Assembly (NCBI GenBank): GCA_016928195.1
Contig: JAFGLF010000050.1
Span: 1 to 54,451 of the forward strand
Origin: Elusimicrobiota bacterium
GTDB lineage: Bacteria; Elusimicrobiota; UBA8919
Length of the DNA: 54,451 nucleotides
Direction: 5' to 3'
Every line of letters starts with the position of its first letter. The stretch's first letter is position 1. Made by a program: the position numbers and the translations under genes. The notes below the pieces were generated by a model. It was not told the origin of the DNA. It did not search any database and worked only from the letters and a program-made list of their open reading frames with translations. This document shows, one piece after another, positions 33,194-44,000 of this stretch.

Positions 33194-35554
33194 ATGTTAA
33201 AGAAAAAATTAGTTTTAATAGGTATCTTTGTTTTTTGGAGTGTTACCTGTGGTTCTTTTTTTGTAAACTCAGTTGATAGTAATGAAACTATAGTTGAGAT
33301 TACTACATCGGAAAAAGATAATGAGTATTTAAAAGGAATATTGAAAGAAACTCTTGATTCTATAATGTATTACAGGAACCCGAAAACCGGTATTGTTTCG
33401 GCTGATCCGCAAAATGACAATGCGTTTTCAAAGTGTGACCATATAGGGCTCTCTCTGGCTTCTATAGCTGTGGGAGGAAAGATAGGTCTTATACCTGATG
33501 AAAAGGCGAGGAAGGAGATAGAGAAAACGTTAAAATGGGTAGAGAAGATACCTACCGCTGCCGGGTTCCCTGCAGAACCTGTTAAAACATCTGATACAAG
33601 ACAGACAACTAAAGGATGGATAGCCGTTGCAGATATGGGATGGTATCCGTGCTGTCTGATTGTTGTCGGTGAGGCGTATCCTGAATTTAAAAAAAGAATA
33701 AAAAAGCTTCTGGATGCAATGGACTGGGAAAAAATGTATGACAAAAACAGAGGATTTCTTAAAGGATTATACTCTGTTGATGACGGAAGATTCAGGGCAA
33801 AGGGAGATGCTATTATACTGGCAAGCGACCAGCGGCTTGCAATATTTATAGCCATTGCCTCAGGCAAAGTCCCCGCAGAACTGTGGGAAAAGATGCCCCG
33901 CTATTATGCAGAAAGATATGGTGAAAAGTATCTTAAACCCGGTGAGGCACTGGGTTTTGCCGAACAGCCCTGTGATATGAGCCATTTTATTGACGAACGC
34001 TGTTCGGAAGTCGGCAAATCAAATGCAGATATGGCATGGGTGCAGATGCTCTATGCACTTGATATGTGGTACCCTGTCTGGGGATGGTCCAACTGCCTCA
34101 CACTTCATGGATATATGGGATTCGGAGACCCTGATACAAACTGGTCGGTAGTGAATCCTCATGCCGTTGCACCTGCAATAACATGCTATCCGAACCAGGT
34201 TGTTAAGGCATTCAGGAAAATGGAAAAACTCGGCATTAGAGAGCCTGTTCGTCCCGACGGTAAAAATGAACATAAATTCGGATTAAGGGCAGGATATGAT
34301 GTCGACCATAGAAAAGCTCCTGGTTCCGTAATTGCCGGGCTTGATCAGCCTATAATTTTCTTTTCTCTGGCAAATTATCTCTATGACGGGATAGTCTGGA
34401 AACTGTTCAAAAGAAACAGAATAGTAAGACACGGGATTGATTCAATAGATGAATATGTTAAACCAAAAAAGAAATATCTAGAAATTTACCGTAAAAGAGA
34501 CATCGATGGCCCACACATTAAATACGATTCAAAGGTTCCCAGGAAAAAAGCCATTCTAATTGATGATTTTTCCAGAAAGAGAGATAAAAATAACCTTAAG
34601 GCTGCCAGAAATAAAGAGTTTGCAAAAATAAATATTGGAAAAGAGAGTACAGAAATCGAATTTATCGGTGATGATAAAAACAAAGGAAAGCTGATAGAGG
34701 ACCTGGGGGATACGGACTTGACTCATTATAGAGCTTTAAAATTAAATATCAAAGGGAAATCACAGGGGAAGGTCATGCTTTATTTACGAATATCGGATAC
34801 AGGGGGATACAGATCCATACCTGTAACAACCGAATGGAATGAAATTATAATACCGTTCCGCAGTTTTTACGGGGGAAGATACGGTTATGATTACGGTAAA
34901 GAGAATCCCGATATGAACTGGACAGCCATGTGGTATGACAGGACAAAGGCTAAGGAACTGGTTATAGAACAGATGGATGTTCCTGTAATAGAGATAAAGG
35001 ATATGTCATTTATTACAGCATCAAAAGAAGATATTGATAATGCCGCATCAGATCTCGTAGCAAGAAAACTAACTAAGATCGAAGCTGACGGGACTTTTGA
35101 CAGGATGGAAACAATATATGAATGGTATCATAAGCAATCCGGCCATAATACAACAGTTACATTAGATCTTAAGGACGGCTTTACTGGCAAAGGGCTTGTA
35201 TGTAATTTCTCGTTGGGTGAAAGCGGGGGCTGGGTGTTGATGGGAAGAAAAGTAAGTTTTGATCTGGAAGAAGATTCAGAAATTGTATTCAGAATGAAAT
35301 CTACAGGCGGCAATGCCGGTCTTGAGGTTAAATTGATAGATAGCACTGGTGCTGCATATTTAACAGTACTTCAAGGCAAGATTGTCGCAGAATCAGATTG
35401 GCAGGAGATAAGAGTTCCCGTTAAAGAATTAAAATACGGCTGGGGCGGGGAGAAGAATACCCGGATTAAGGATGCAACGGAACTCCATTTTGCCGTTACC
35501 TCGACCAGTCCTGTCCGCGGAGAAATAATATTTGACGACTTGAAACTTGAATGA
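33194..35554 (+). CDS. (alpha/alpha)6-type secreted glycosidase-like protein
   Basis: A 786-residue secreted protein: signal peptide (about 1-27), an N-terminal helical toroid (about 35-430) resembling glucoamylase/GH144-type folds (SKCDHIGLSLASIAVGG, GWIAVADMGWYPCC, ASDQRLAIFIAIASG, RCSEVGKSNADMAW), and two C-terminal jelly-roll modules (about 450-610 and 630-786, each ending in an FDD or ITAS-type strand) like CBM11/CIA30. The catalytic residues are not identifiable. GH144 cleaves beta-1,2-glucan, but this member is not assignable. Stop overlaps the next gene as ATGA. Confidence 0.75.
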   Translation: MLKKKLVLIGIFVFWSVTCGSFFVNSVDSNETIVEITTSEKDNEYLKGILKETLDSIMYYRNPKTGIVSADPQNDNAFSKCDHIGLSLASIAVGGKIGLIPDEKARKEIEKTLKWVEKIPTAAGFPAEPVKTSDTRQTTKGWIAVADMGWYPCCLIVVGEAYPEFKKRIKKLLDAMDWEKMYDKNRGFLKGLYSVDDGRFRAKGDAIILASDQRLAIFIAIASGKVPAELWEKMPRYYAERYGEKYLKPGEALGFAEQPCDMSHFIDERCSEVGKSNADMAWVQMLYALDMWYPVWGWSNCLTLHGYMGFGDPDTNWSVVNPHAVAPAITCYPNQVVKAFRKMEKLGIREPVRPDGKNEHKFGLRAGYDVDHRKAPGSVIAGLDQPIIFFSLANYLYDGIVWKLFKRNRIVRHGIDSIDEYVKPKKKYLEIYRKRDIDGPHIKYDSKVPRKKAILIDDFSRKRDKNNLKAARNKEFAKINIGKESTEIEFIGDDKNKGKLIEDLGDTDLTHYRALKLNIKGKSQGKVMLYLRISDTGGYRSIPVTTEWNEIIIPFRSFYGGRYGYDYGKENPDMNWTAMWYDRTKAKELVIEQMDVPVIEIKDMSFITASKEDIDNAASDLVARKLTKIEADGTFDRMETIYEWYHKQSGHNTTVTLDLKDGFTGKGLVCNFSLGESGGWVLMGRKVSFDLEEDSEIVFRMKSTGGNAGLEVKLIDSTGAAYLTVLQGKIVAESDWQEIRVPVKELKYGWGGEKNTRIKDATELHFAVTSTSPVRGEIIFDDLKLE

Positions 35555-38010
35555 GAATAAAAAAAACCATCCTGATTCCAATAATACTTCTACTACATAC
35601 CGTATCACTAAATGCAGATATATCTGTAAAAACGTCTTCCGGAGACAATCCGTCCTGTATGCTTGATTCCAGTATAAATACCCGCTGGTCAAGCGATGCC
35701 AGAGACAACCAGTGGATAGAGTTTGATCTGGGAGAGATAAAGGAACTTGCAGGAATACAGATTAATTGGGAGGATGCATACGGTGCAGAATATAAAATAT
35801 TTGGTTCACAGGATAGTAAAAACTGGAAATTATTAAGACATATAAAATATGGTATGGGAGATATTGAAGTATGCAGATTCAATATAGTTTCAAAAGTCAA
35901 ATATGTAAGAATTGAATTAATAAAACGTGGTACGATGTTCGGTTTTTCCATATGGGAGTGCAACTTTCTAACAAAAGGAGAAATTGATAAAATTCCTGCA
36001 CCGAAGTGGAAATCAGACCCTAACAGGACGTCTACTGGCAGAATAGTAATGAGCAATGATTTTGATAAAGGATTAAATTCATGGACAATAGATAATACGG
36101 TGTGTTCCATGGTAGAGGATAAACCAAAACGATTTGGCAATATTACTCTTTTAACAAGCGATGAATATGATACGGATAGTTTTCTGGGTATAGACCGTAA
36201 CGGCAAATATATATCACCTGCCATAAAATATAACGGAGAAAAATTAGAGGTTACATTCTGGATGCGTTTCTGTGACCTTGAACATTCAGACAATGGATGG
36301 GAAAGAGTAGGTTTGCAGATATATACGCTTAATGCTGCTGGTAAACCTTTTACAGATAGGGAAATAAGTTATTATAATTATCCTAATCAAAGTTCAAAAA
36401 GCTGGCTTGATTATACAGTAGGAGTGGAAAGTAAATATACTAAGCTTAACAGATGGACACGGTATACACGCAGGTTTGTATTTTCAAAAAATGTGAAATA
36501 CATCCGTATAGGATGTTTTGCCAATAACTGCAGCAGGGGTAAGACATATTTTGACAACCTTGAAGTAATATATTCATCCCTGACACCTGACCCTGTAAAA
36601 TTAACGGTTAATACAGATTTGCGTGTTCGTTCCTGGACCAACTTCTATAATGCGATAGATGACGGGCCCACATGTGTTGATTATGTTTATCATCCGTCAT
36701 ATGAGCACAATCTTAAAAAATTGAAAAGTGCCGGTTTTAAATACATGCGGATAGGAGAAACTCACCTGCGCGTCAAAATCAAAGTGCTGGGGGATAAACT
36801 GGAATGTGACTGGAAAGGTCTTGATGATATGATTGAGCGGATTCTTCGGACAGGGCTGTGCCCTCTTTTTACAATTAATTTAATGCCTATGGAACTCACA
36901 TCAGGTCCAAAGGATTACTGGCATATGAAGTATCCTCCTAAGGACTATAACCTATGGAGAAAGTTTATGAAACAGTGGGCAGAACATCTTATATCGAACT
37001 TTGGCCGTGAGGAAGTAAGAAAATGGTATTTTGAAGTATGGAATGAACCGGAATCAAAAACATTTTTTGAAGGAACCTATGAAGAATATTTAAAACTTTA
37101 TGACTATACCGTAGCAGGACTAAAAGATGCTGATTCAGAACTCATAGTAGGCGGTCCGGCCAGTTATATCCCGGGATATTTTGCAAGTTTTATCAAACAT
37201 TGTTCAGAAGGACAGAATTCTGTCACAGGGAAAACAGGGACACAGCTTAATTTTCTTTCTTTCCACTACTATGCTTTTTTTGAACCGTTTCCCATGTTGA
37301 ATAGAATTACAAGCATGCATGAGCGGATTATGGAATTGATGGGCCGCTATCCGGATATTGCCAGACTTCCGCTTTTAATTACCGAATATAATTCATGGTA
37401 CCCGACTGCAGACACCGAATACAATGCTGCATTTGTATGCCGCTGTGTTAAATATTTTTCTGATACTAAAAGAATGTTAAAATTATTTTATTTTTTGCTT
37501 GTTGATAGTGACAAATACGGAGGGATGTACAAAAACGATATGGGAATGTTTACATATGCAGGTGTGCCTAAAACTACTTATCCGACATTTAAAGGTTTGA
37601 ATAAACTAAGCGGCTGGCGGGTTAAGGTTGACGGGGCCGATGAGATGACCGACGCGCTTGTAACTGAAGACAACGGCAAAATTACCGCTGTTGTATGGAC
37701 AGGCAGTGATGACCATCTTGAGCCCCAATTCCCATCGCGTTCTGTACGGTTAAAATTTAGAGGATTGAAATATAAAAATTACAATGTTAAATGTTACGCA
37801 ATAGACTCCCAACACAGCAATGCAATAGACGACTGGAAGAAAGCAGGGTCACCTCAGGACCCATCACCCGAACTTGTTGAACAACTGCGTAAAGCAGGTG
37901 AACTGGAACAGGTCTGGGAACGGACAATGAATGTAAAAAATAATGAAATAAACTTAGATTTAAAAATGCCTCTATTTTCGGTGTATATGTTTGAGATGGA
38001 AAAACAATGA
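35551..38010 (+). CDS. Discoidin-CBM-GH39-like xylosidase
   Basis: An 819-residue secreted protein. Signal peptide (about 1-22), one F5/8 type C domain (about 23-145, TRWSSDARDNQWIEFDLGE), a carbohydrate-binding jelly roll (about 165-345) and a clan GH-A barrel resembling GH39 (about 365-720). The acid/base is Glu-499 in VWNEPES and the nucleophile is Glu-612 in ITEYNSW, 113 apart as expected. GH39 members cleave xylosides or glycosaminoglycan. It overlaps its upstream neighbour (ATGA), and its own stop overlaps the start of the remnant ORF at 38007 (ATGA). Confidence 0.87.
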   Translation: MRIKKTILIPIILLLHTVSLNADISVKTSSGDNPSCMLDSSINTRWSSDARDNQWIEFDLGEIKELAGIQINWEDAYGAEYKIFGSQDSKNWKLLRHIKYGMGDIEVCRFNIVSKVKYVRIELIKRGTMFGFSIWECNFLTKGEIDKIPAPKWKSDPNRTSTGRIVMSNDFDKGLNSWTIDNTVCSMVEDKPKRFGNITLLTSDEYDTDSFLGIDRNGKYISPAIKYNGEKLEVTFWMRFCDLEHSDNGWERVGLQIYTLNAAGKPFTDREISYYNYPNQSSKSWLDYTVGVESKYTKLNRWTRYTRRFVFSKNVKYIRIGCFANNCSRGKTYFDNLEVIYSSLTPDPVKLTVNTDLRVRSWTNFYNAIDDGPTCVDYVYHPSYEHNLKKLKSAGFKYMRIGETHLRVKIKVLGDKLECDWKGLDDMIERILRTGLCPLFTINLMPMELTSGPKDYWHMKYPPKDYNLWRKFMKQWAEHLISNFGREEVRKWYFEVWNEPESKTFFEGTYEEYLKLYDYTVAGLKDADSELIVGGPASYIPGYFASFIKHCSEGQNSVTGKTGTQLNFLSFHYYAFFEPFPMLNRITSMHERIMELMGRYPDIARLPLLITEYNSWYPTADTEYNAAFVCRCVKYFSDTKRMLKLFYFLLVDSDKYGGMYKNDMGMFTYAGVPKTTYPTFKGLNKLSGWRVKVDGADEMTDALVTEDNGKITAVVWTGSDDHLEPQFPSRSVRLKFRGLKYKNYNVKCYAIDSQHSNAIDDWKKAGSPQDPSPELVEQLRKAGELEQVWERTMNVKNNEINLDLKMPLFSVYMFEMEKQ

Positions 38011-38126
38011 ATATAAATAAAACTATTTTGGTTTTACTAATACTAATAATACAAACCGTATCAGCAAATGCAAAGATACAGGTTAAGGTTTCTTCAGTAC
38101 AAACACCAGAATATCAGGGCTCTTAA
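38007..38126 (+). pseudogene. 5' remnant of a second discoidin-GH39 gene
   Basis: A 39-codon frame beginning ATGA-coupled to the previous stop. Its peptide MNINKTILVLLILIIQTVSA... KIQVKVSS is colinear with the N-terminus of the preceding GH39 gene (MRIKKTILIPIILLL..., ISVKTSS), including the signal peptide and discoidin start, and the DNA is similar too. It then loses similarity near 38095 and stops at TAA 38126. This is a gene start whose body has been replaced by GH92. Confidence 0.85.
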
Positions 38127-38127
38127 T

Positions 38128-38221
38128 GTAGGTCAGGGTTTTAACCAAGAAAATACGTATCAGATACTGAAAGATGAAAACTGAAAGCGGAAAGGTGAAA
38201 AAGGAGATTGGAGAAAAAAAG
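38128..38221. other. Foreign leader of GH92
   Basis: Phrases CGTATCAGATACTG and GATGAAAACTGAAAGCGG resemble the short-period tracts of the first half of the window. AAGGAG and GGAG (38202-38213) give the ribosome binding site for ATG 38222. An upstream in-frame ATG at 38174 is possible, but the signal peptide begins at 38222. Confidence 0.5.
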
Positions 38222-40954
38222 ATGAGAAGGAAATTTGGCATTTTGGTTTTCCTTATGGTAATAGGATGGATAGTGCCGTGTTTATTGGCACAGGAAAGCC
38301 AGGAGCCAGTGTATTGGGTTGACCCATTTATCGGGACAACAGCCGGGTTGGGAAATACTTTTCCGGGTGCTTGCGTTCCTTTTGGAATGATTCAGTTAAG
38401 CCCGGACACAACTATTAGTAATTCTTCCGGCTATGATTCTGCTCATCGCACGATAGAGGGATTCAGTTGCACTCATTTAAGTGGCACGGGTTGCAACGAC
38501 TATGGGAACATCCTTTTTATGCCAATAGTTGGAGAAATAAAAATTCTCCCTGGTTCAGAAGATAAACCAGAAGAAGGCTATCGCTCAAGATTTGATAAGA
38601 AGGACGAAGAAGCACTTCCTGGATATTATTCTGTTTTCCTTAAAGACTATAATGTAAAAACTGAGTTAGCAGTCACCAAACGGGCTGGATTTTTCAGGTT
38701 CACCTTTCCACAAACCCAAGAATCCCATATTCTAATAGACCTGTACCACAGAATAGGTGGTCATGCTATTGACGGATATGTAAAGATTGGGGACAGCATT
38801 ACTGTGGAGGGTTACAGTTACTGTAATTCTGCGGGTGGGGGATGGTGTGGCGGCTCGGACTACACTGTATATTTTGTAGCGAAGTTTAATAAGCCATTTA
38901 TTGGATGCGGGGTTGGTGGGATTTCTGAGCCGGTGGATGTGCCGGGAAAAGTTTTGTTTTCCCCTAATAAGAAGGGAAGCAGTCAGGGGCTCAAAGGTGA
39001 ATATTTTAATAATCGGAATCTTTCGGGGAACCCAGTGTTTGTGCGGATTGATAAACAAATTAATTTTGATTGGGGTGGAAGCTCACCGGATAGTAGAATA
39101 CCGGGAGACAATTTTTCGGTTCGCTGGACAGGGCAGTTGGTTCCATCAGTTTCAGGGACTTATCAAATAGGTTTTGCCAGTGATGATGGGGTTCGTCTTT
39201 TTCTTAATGATGAGTTGCTTATTGACAAATGGGTTGACCGGGGGACAACCACCGATCTGGCACCGGTGTCCTTAGAGGCCGGGCAGGTCTATAATATCCG
39301 GATAGAATATTATGAGTATGGAGGAAGTGCGGTTGCCCGATTTGTCTGGGCTCCCTATAAAGTAATTAAGAAAAGTCAGTGCAGTATTACCGGGAAACAT
39401 CTCGTTGGAATTGTTGATTATTCTACCCAGAAAGATGAAATTATCCTGATGAAAGTGGGGATTTCATTTGTAAGCATAGAAGGGGCAAGGAAAAACCTGG
39501 AGGCGGAAATTCCAGATTGGGATTTTGAAAGGGTGAGAAATGAGGCAAAGGAATCCTGGAACGAGAGATTAAAAAAAATTAGGGTGGAAGGAGGGAGCGA
39601 TAAGCAGAAAACGATTTTTTACACCGCTCTTTATCATACATTGATTCATCCGAATATTTTTATTGATGTAGATGGCAAATATTACGGGATAGACCATAGA
39701 ATCCACATTTCCACCGATACCCATTATGCCATTTTTTCTGGTTGGGATGTATTTCGTGCTGAAATGCCTTTGTTGACATTGATAGAGCCGGTGGTGGACA
39801 ATGAAATAATTCGTTCCCTAATTTGTAAATATGAACAGGGAGGATGGTTACCAATCTGGGAATTTGCCAATAGTTATGCAAATTGTATGATTGGCGACCC
39901 GGCGGTGCCGGTAATTGTGGATACCTATATGAAAGGTTTACGGGATTTTGATATTGAAAAGGCATATGAAGCAATGAAGAAGAGTGCTCTTAGGTTACCA
40001 CCCCAGGGGCATCCGTTCAGAGGTCGGCGTGGTTTGGAGGAGTATAAGAGATTGGGGTATATTCCGGAAGGAACCCCCGGGGTTTGGGCGTCTGTATCCA
40101 CAACATTAGAATATGCCTATCCTGATTGGTGTCTGGCTCAGATAGCAAAGGATTTGGCTCGGGAAGAGGATTATAAATCATTCATAAGGAGAGCGTGCAA
40201 CTGGCAAAATCTTTTTGATAGTTCAGCAGGTTTTATGCGACCAAAAAATAGAGATGGGGACTGGTTAAGCCCATTTGACCCATTACAGTGGGAGCATGGC
40301 TTTTGCGAAAGCAATTCTTGGCAACAGTCATGGTTTGTTCCTCATGATGTGCAGGGATTGATAGACCTGATGGGAAAGGAGGAGTTTATTGAGAAATTGA
40401 ATACTCTTTTTGATAGAGGGCTTATTCACAATTTTTTGGGGTGGGGAAGAAATCCGTATTATTATCATGGAAACGAACCGGACCAACATGTTGTTTATCT
40501 TTATAACTATTTGGGGATGCCCTGGAAAACACAATACTGGGTAAGGGAAATAATGGAGAAAGCCTATGGTCTTGGTCCGGATGGACTATGTGGAAATGAC
40601 GATTGTGGTCAGACATCAGCGTGGTATATATTCAGTGCAATAGGTTTTTATCCGGTTTGTCCGGGTCAGAATGTATATGTGCTCGGTAGTCCAATATTTG
40701 ATAAAGTCACTATTCAATTGGATAAGCCATATCAGGGGAAGACATTTGTAATAGAGGCAGTTAACGTCTCTGAAGAGAATAAGTATATTCAATCGGTCAG
40801 CCTGAATGGTAAGCCATTAAACAGGTCCTGGATTAAGCATTCGGAAATAGTAAATGGTGGAGTATTGAGTTTTGTGATGGGACCTGAGTCAAATAAGAAA
40901 TGGGGAAGCAGCTTAGAAAATGTTCCTCCCTCAATGTCCAGAATGGTGAAATAA
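38222..40954 (+). CDS. GH92 alpha-mannosidase with PA14 insert
   Basis: A 910-residue secreted enzyme. Signal peptide (about 1-22), GH92 N-terminal beta-sandwich ([18 protein letters not shown]...), an inserted PA14 domain (about 257-380; [25 protein letters not shown]), and the catalytic toroid ([19 protein letters not shown], the Glu acid region; [25 protein letters not shown], the Asp base region near 793; [10 protein letters not shown]). GH92 removes alpha-mannose from N-glycans or mannans. By eye it uses more GGG/GTG codons than its neighbours. The 3' end reads into the remnant of the gene it replaced, so its last four residues are probably not native. Confidence 0.93.
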   Translation: MRRKFGILVFLMVIGWIVPCLLAQESQEPVYWVDPFIGTTAGLGNTFPGACVPFGMIQLSPDTTISNSSGYDSAHRTIEGFSCTHLSGTGCNDYGNILFMPIVGEIKILPGSEDKPEEGYRSRFDKKDEEALPGYYSVFLKDYNVKTELAVTKRAGFFRFTFPQTQESHILIDLYHRIGGHAIDGYVKIGDSITVEGYSYCNSAGGGWCGGSDYTVYFVAKFNKPFIGCGVGGISEPVDVPGKVLFSPNKKGSSQGLKGEYFNNRNLSGNPVFVRIDKQINFDWGGSSPDSRIPGDNFSVRWTGQLVPSVSGTYQIGFASDDGVRLFLNDELLIDKWVDRGTTTDLAPVSLEAGQVYNIRIEYYEYGGSAVARFVWAPYKVIKKSQCSITGKHLVGIVDYSTQKDEIILMKVGISFVSIEGARKNLEAEIPDWDFERVRNEAKESWNERLKKIRVEGGSDKQKTIFYTALYHTLIHPNIFIDVDGKYYGIDHRIHISTDTHYAIFSGWDVFRAEMPLLTLIEPVVDNEIIRSLICKYEQGGWLPIWEFANSYANCMIGDPAVPVIVDTYMKGLRDFDIEKAYEAMKKSALRLPPQGHPFRGRRGLEEYKRLGYIPEGTPGVWASVSTTLEYAYPDWCLAQIAKDLAREEDYKSFIRRACNWQNLFDSSAGFMRPKNRDGDWLSPFDPLQWEHGFCESNSWQQSWFVPHDVQGLIDLMGKEEFIEKLNTLFDRGLIHNFLGWGRNPYYYHGNEPDQHVVYLYNYLGMPWKTQYWVREIMEKAYGLGPDGLCGNDDCGQTSAWYIFSAIGFYPVCPGQNVYVLGSPIFDKVTIQLDKPYQGKTFVIEAVNVSEENKYIQSVSLNGKPLNRSWIKHSEIVNGGVLSFVMGPESNKKWGSSLENVPPSMSRMVK

Positions 40955-41013
40955 ACATAGATTTAAAAATGCCTTTGTTTTCAGTATATTTGCTTGAGAT
41001 GGAAAAACAATGA
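40942..41013 (+). pseudogene. 3' remnant of a second discoidin-GH39 gene
   Basis: In a frame different from GH92, codons from 40942 read [23 protein letters not shown] and stop at TGA 41011-41013. The preceding GH39 gene ends NNEINLDLKMPLFSVYMFEMEKQ and stop, with near-identical DNA. This is the tail of the tandem copy whose head is at 38007. The ATG of the next gene overlaps this stop (ATGA), exactly as at the other gene junctions of this operon. Confidence 0.9.
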
Positions 41014-44000
41014 AAAATATTTTGATCTTATTATTATTGGTTGTATTATCAGCAGGATTATTAAGTTCGGAACGTATTATAAGACTTAATACCCATACAA
41101 ACACAATTGGTATGGAGTTTATCCGTATTGGAGACGGCAATATACTATTTTCCAAATGGCCCACACGTGTCAAGGATTTTAGAAAATTTGTAGATGAAAC
41201 AGGATACAACGCTATTGGCGGAATGGCAACATTAAAAAGTGATTGGTGGCAGCAGCGGGGAACAACTTGGAAGGACCCGGGTTTTAAACAAGGGCCTGAT
41301 TATCCTATAGTGGGAGTTACCTGGCATGATGCAAATGCATTTTGTGATTGGTTAACCCGAAAAGAAGAAAAAACAGGCAAGCTTTTACTTGGACAAAAAT
41401 ATAGGTTACCTACAGACCTGGAATGGAGTAGAGCGGTAGGATTAGAACATGAAGATGGAACTTCACCGGCAGACAGACATATGAAAATTAAAGGTATATA
41501 TCCATGGGGGACCGAGTGGCCTCCGCCTGATAGTGCAACAAATTGTGCTGGTAGGGAAATATTAAGAGATGGCAACTGGCCGGAACCATGGAAGGATAAA
41601 CCTATTAAAAAACATGATGATAGATACGCACGTACTTCTCCTGTAGGCAGTTTTAAACCGAATAAATATGGTCTTTATGATATGAGCGGCAATGTATGGG
41701 AATGGTGTGATGATATTTTTGATAAAACAAAAAACACATTGGTACTGCGTGGAGGTTGCTGGGATGATTTTCAATCTGAAGCATTACTTTCTTCATATCG
41801 GCATAACTCTCCTGCAAACACCCGCACCGGTAGTGTCGGGTTCAGATGTGTATTAGACCTTTCTATACCGGAAGGGCCGGTTATTGCTTCTTCGGAACAA
41901 GAAAATCAGCATAGAGCAATCTATGCTTTTGACAAAGATATGGCTACCCGCTGGTCCAGTATATTTAAGGATAACGAATGGATAATGTTTGATTTAGGCG
42001 AAGAGAAAGAAATAGCAGGGGTTCAGATATATTGGGAAACAGCATATGGAAAGGAGTATAAAATTTTTGGGTCAAAAGATGATAAAAACTGGGAATTATT
42101 GAAACACACACAGTACGGGGAAGGCGGTATAGAGGTAAATAAGTTTGATAAAACTTCAAAAGTAAGATATATAAAAATAGAACTGATAAAACGGGCTACT
42201 CAGTGGGGGTTTTCTATATGGGAGTGCAGGTTTTTATCCCCTGAAGAATTAAAAGAGACAAAATCCGGAAGCCGTACACTCTATAATATACCTTTTGAGT
42301 TCCCGATTAAAACTTATAAACAGCAGATTGATATTATATTCAAAAACAAGGAAAGTGCTGACGAAGCGGTTCTGGAAATAACTCCTTTATATAATAATTA
42401 TGTTTGGGCTATTTCCAGCCGTTGGGATGATAATAATGATAACGATTTAAAAATGTGCGATGTATTGCCTCAATATGGTTATAAAGCAACATGGTATTTA
42501 AATCGGCATGACGGCAGTTTTGTGAGCACTGCCAAAAAATTATTGGTTAACAACAATTCAATCGGCGGACATTCTCTTACCCATCCGTATCTGTCTTATG
42601 TTAATCGTAATAAAATATTTGAAGAAACGGCAGGCATACGTATATACCTGGAATCTGCTTTAGATACATTGATTAATTCTTATGCTTTTTCATTCTGTAA
42701 TTATTGCAATTTGCTTGAAGGTAATATATCTCAAGTTGATATTACTCATGCGTTGGAACGTGCGGGATTCTATCATATCCCAAATCACTATTTTCACAGC
42801 AATCTTTCTACGGAAATGATTATAAGCCCTATTATGCCCGGTGATGGTGCGGATATCGATGGTTTTGCAAACAATGCTTTAAATGATAAGGGATTTCATA
42901 AAAGACATCCGAACCTGTCTTTTTCTATGCATGTCTGGTATAGAGACGAAAACCAGTGGAACAGATTTAAAAGTCAGTTGGAAAAATACGGTAACAATCC
43001 GGATTGGTGGTATTGCAACCAGAATCAGTATGCTGCTTATCGTTATCAGTATAGTCATAGTAAAATCCGGGTTTCTAAACAGAAAAAAAACATATTACAG
43101 GTAGAATTGGAAAGGCCTGTTCTTTTACAGGTTAATGACCCAACTCCTTTGACAATCAGGATTAAGAATGTGCAAAGAAATAAGATAAAAACCATAAAGT
43201 GTGAAACAGCAAAATGTTCGGCTTCAAAAAGAAAAAATAATGATTTCGTATTTAATGTCTATCATAACAACGAACAGAAATTACCGGAAAAAATCGGGTT
43301 GATTGCCAATAATGACAACCACAAAATATTACAGGAGAATGATAATGATAAAGACTTTCCGGGAATAAAAGCCTTATTATCTTTTGACGATGAAAAACTT
43401 GAATTACTGCTGGAAAATAAATCAGATTATGCATTAAATGACGTTAATATAACATACAGGCTTCCTTTGTGCTGGAAAGAAGGTGTTAAGTCGGAAAAGG
43501 CGGGGAATATAGAAACCGATGCGATCAAGAAATTTAGTTTTTCTCCTACCCGCATAAAAAAAAGTTATAAATACAATGCAGGTAACTATTTCTTTACAGC
43601 ACAGATTGATTTTATACAGTCGCAAAAAGCCGGACGGATATTTACCGCCTGTAATGTTTCTAATAGTGATAAAGATTTCTCATATCCCCAGGGAAACTTT
43701 TTCAAACTCGGACCGTTATCAGAAAATGAATTTAATATTGAAAAATTCATTACTGCTGTAAAAAAAAGTAACATTAAATTAAACAGATTATTATCTCAAT
43801 CGTTGGAATGTTCCGGTTATACTTACGACTGGGTTTTGGATAAAGAGGATAATCCTTTTAACAGCAGACTTGATGTGGAAGTTATTCGTACCGCAGGAGA
43901 TTTTTATAACAAACAAGATAAAGTCTACCTTTTGCAGACTATCCTTTATTCAGAGAAAAACCAGAATGTAAAATTGATATGTGATTTAAACTCTATTAAA

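Noticed and set aside
38007..41013. GH92 as an insertion-sequence cargo
   Set aside because: No transposase, terminal inverted repeats or target duplication are seen at the junctions; recombination or gene replacement fits better.
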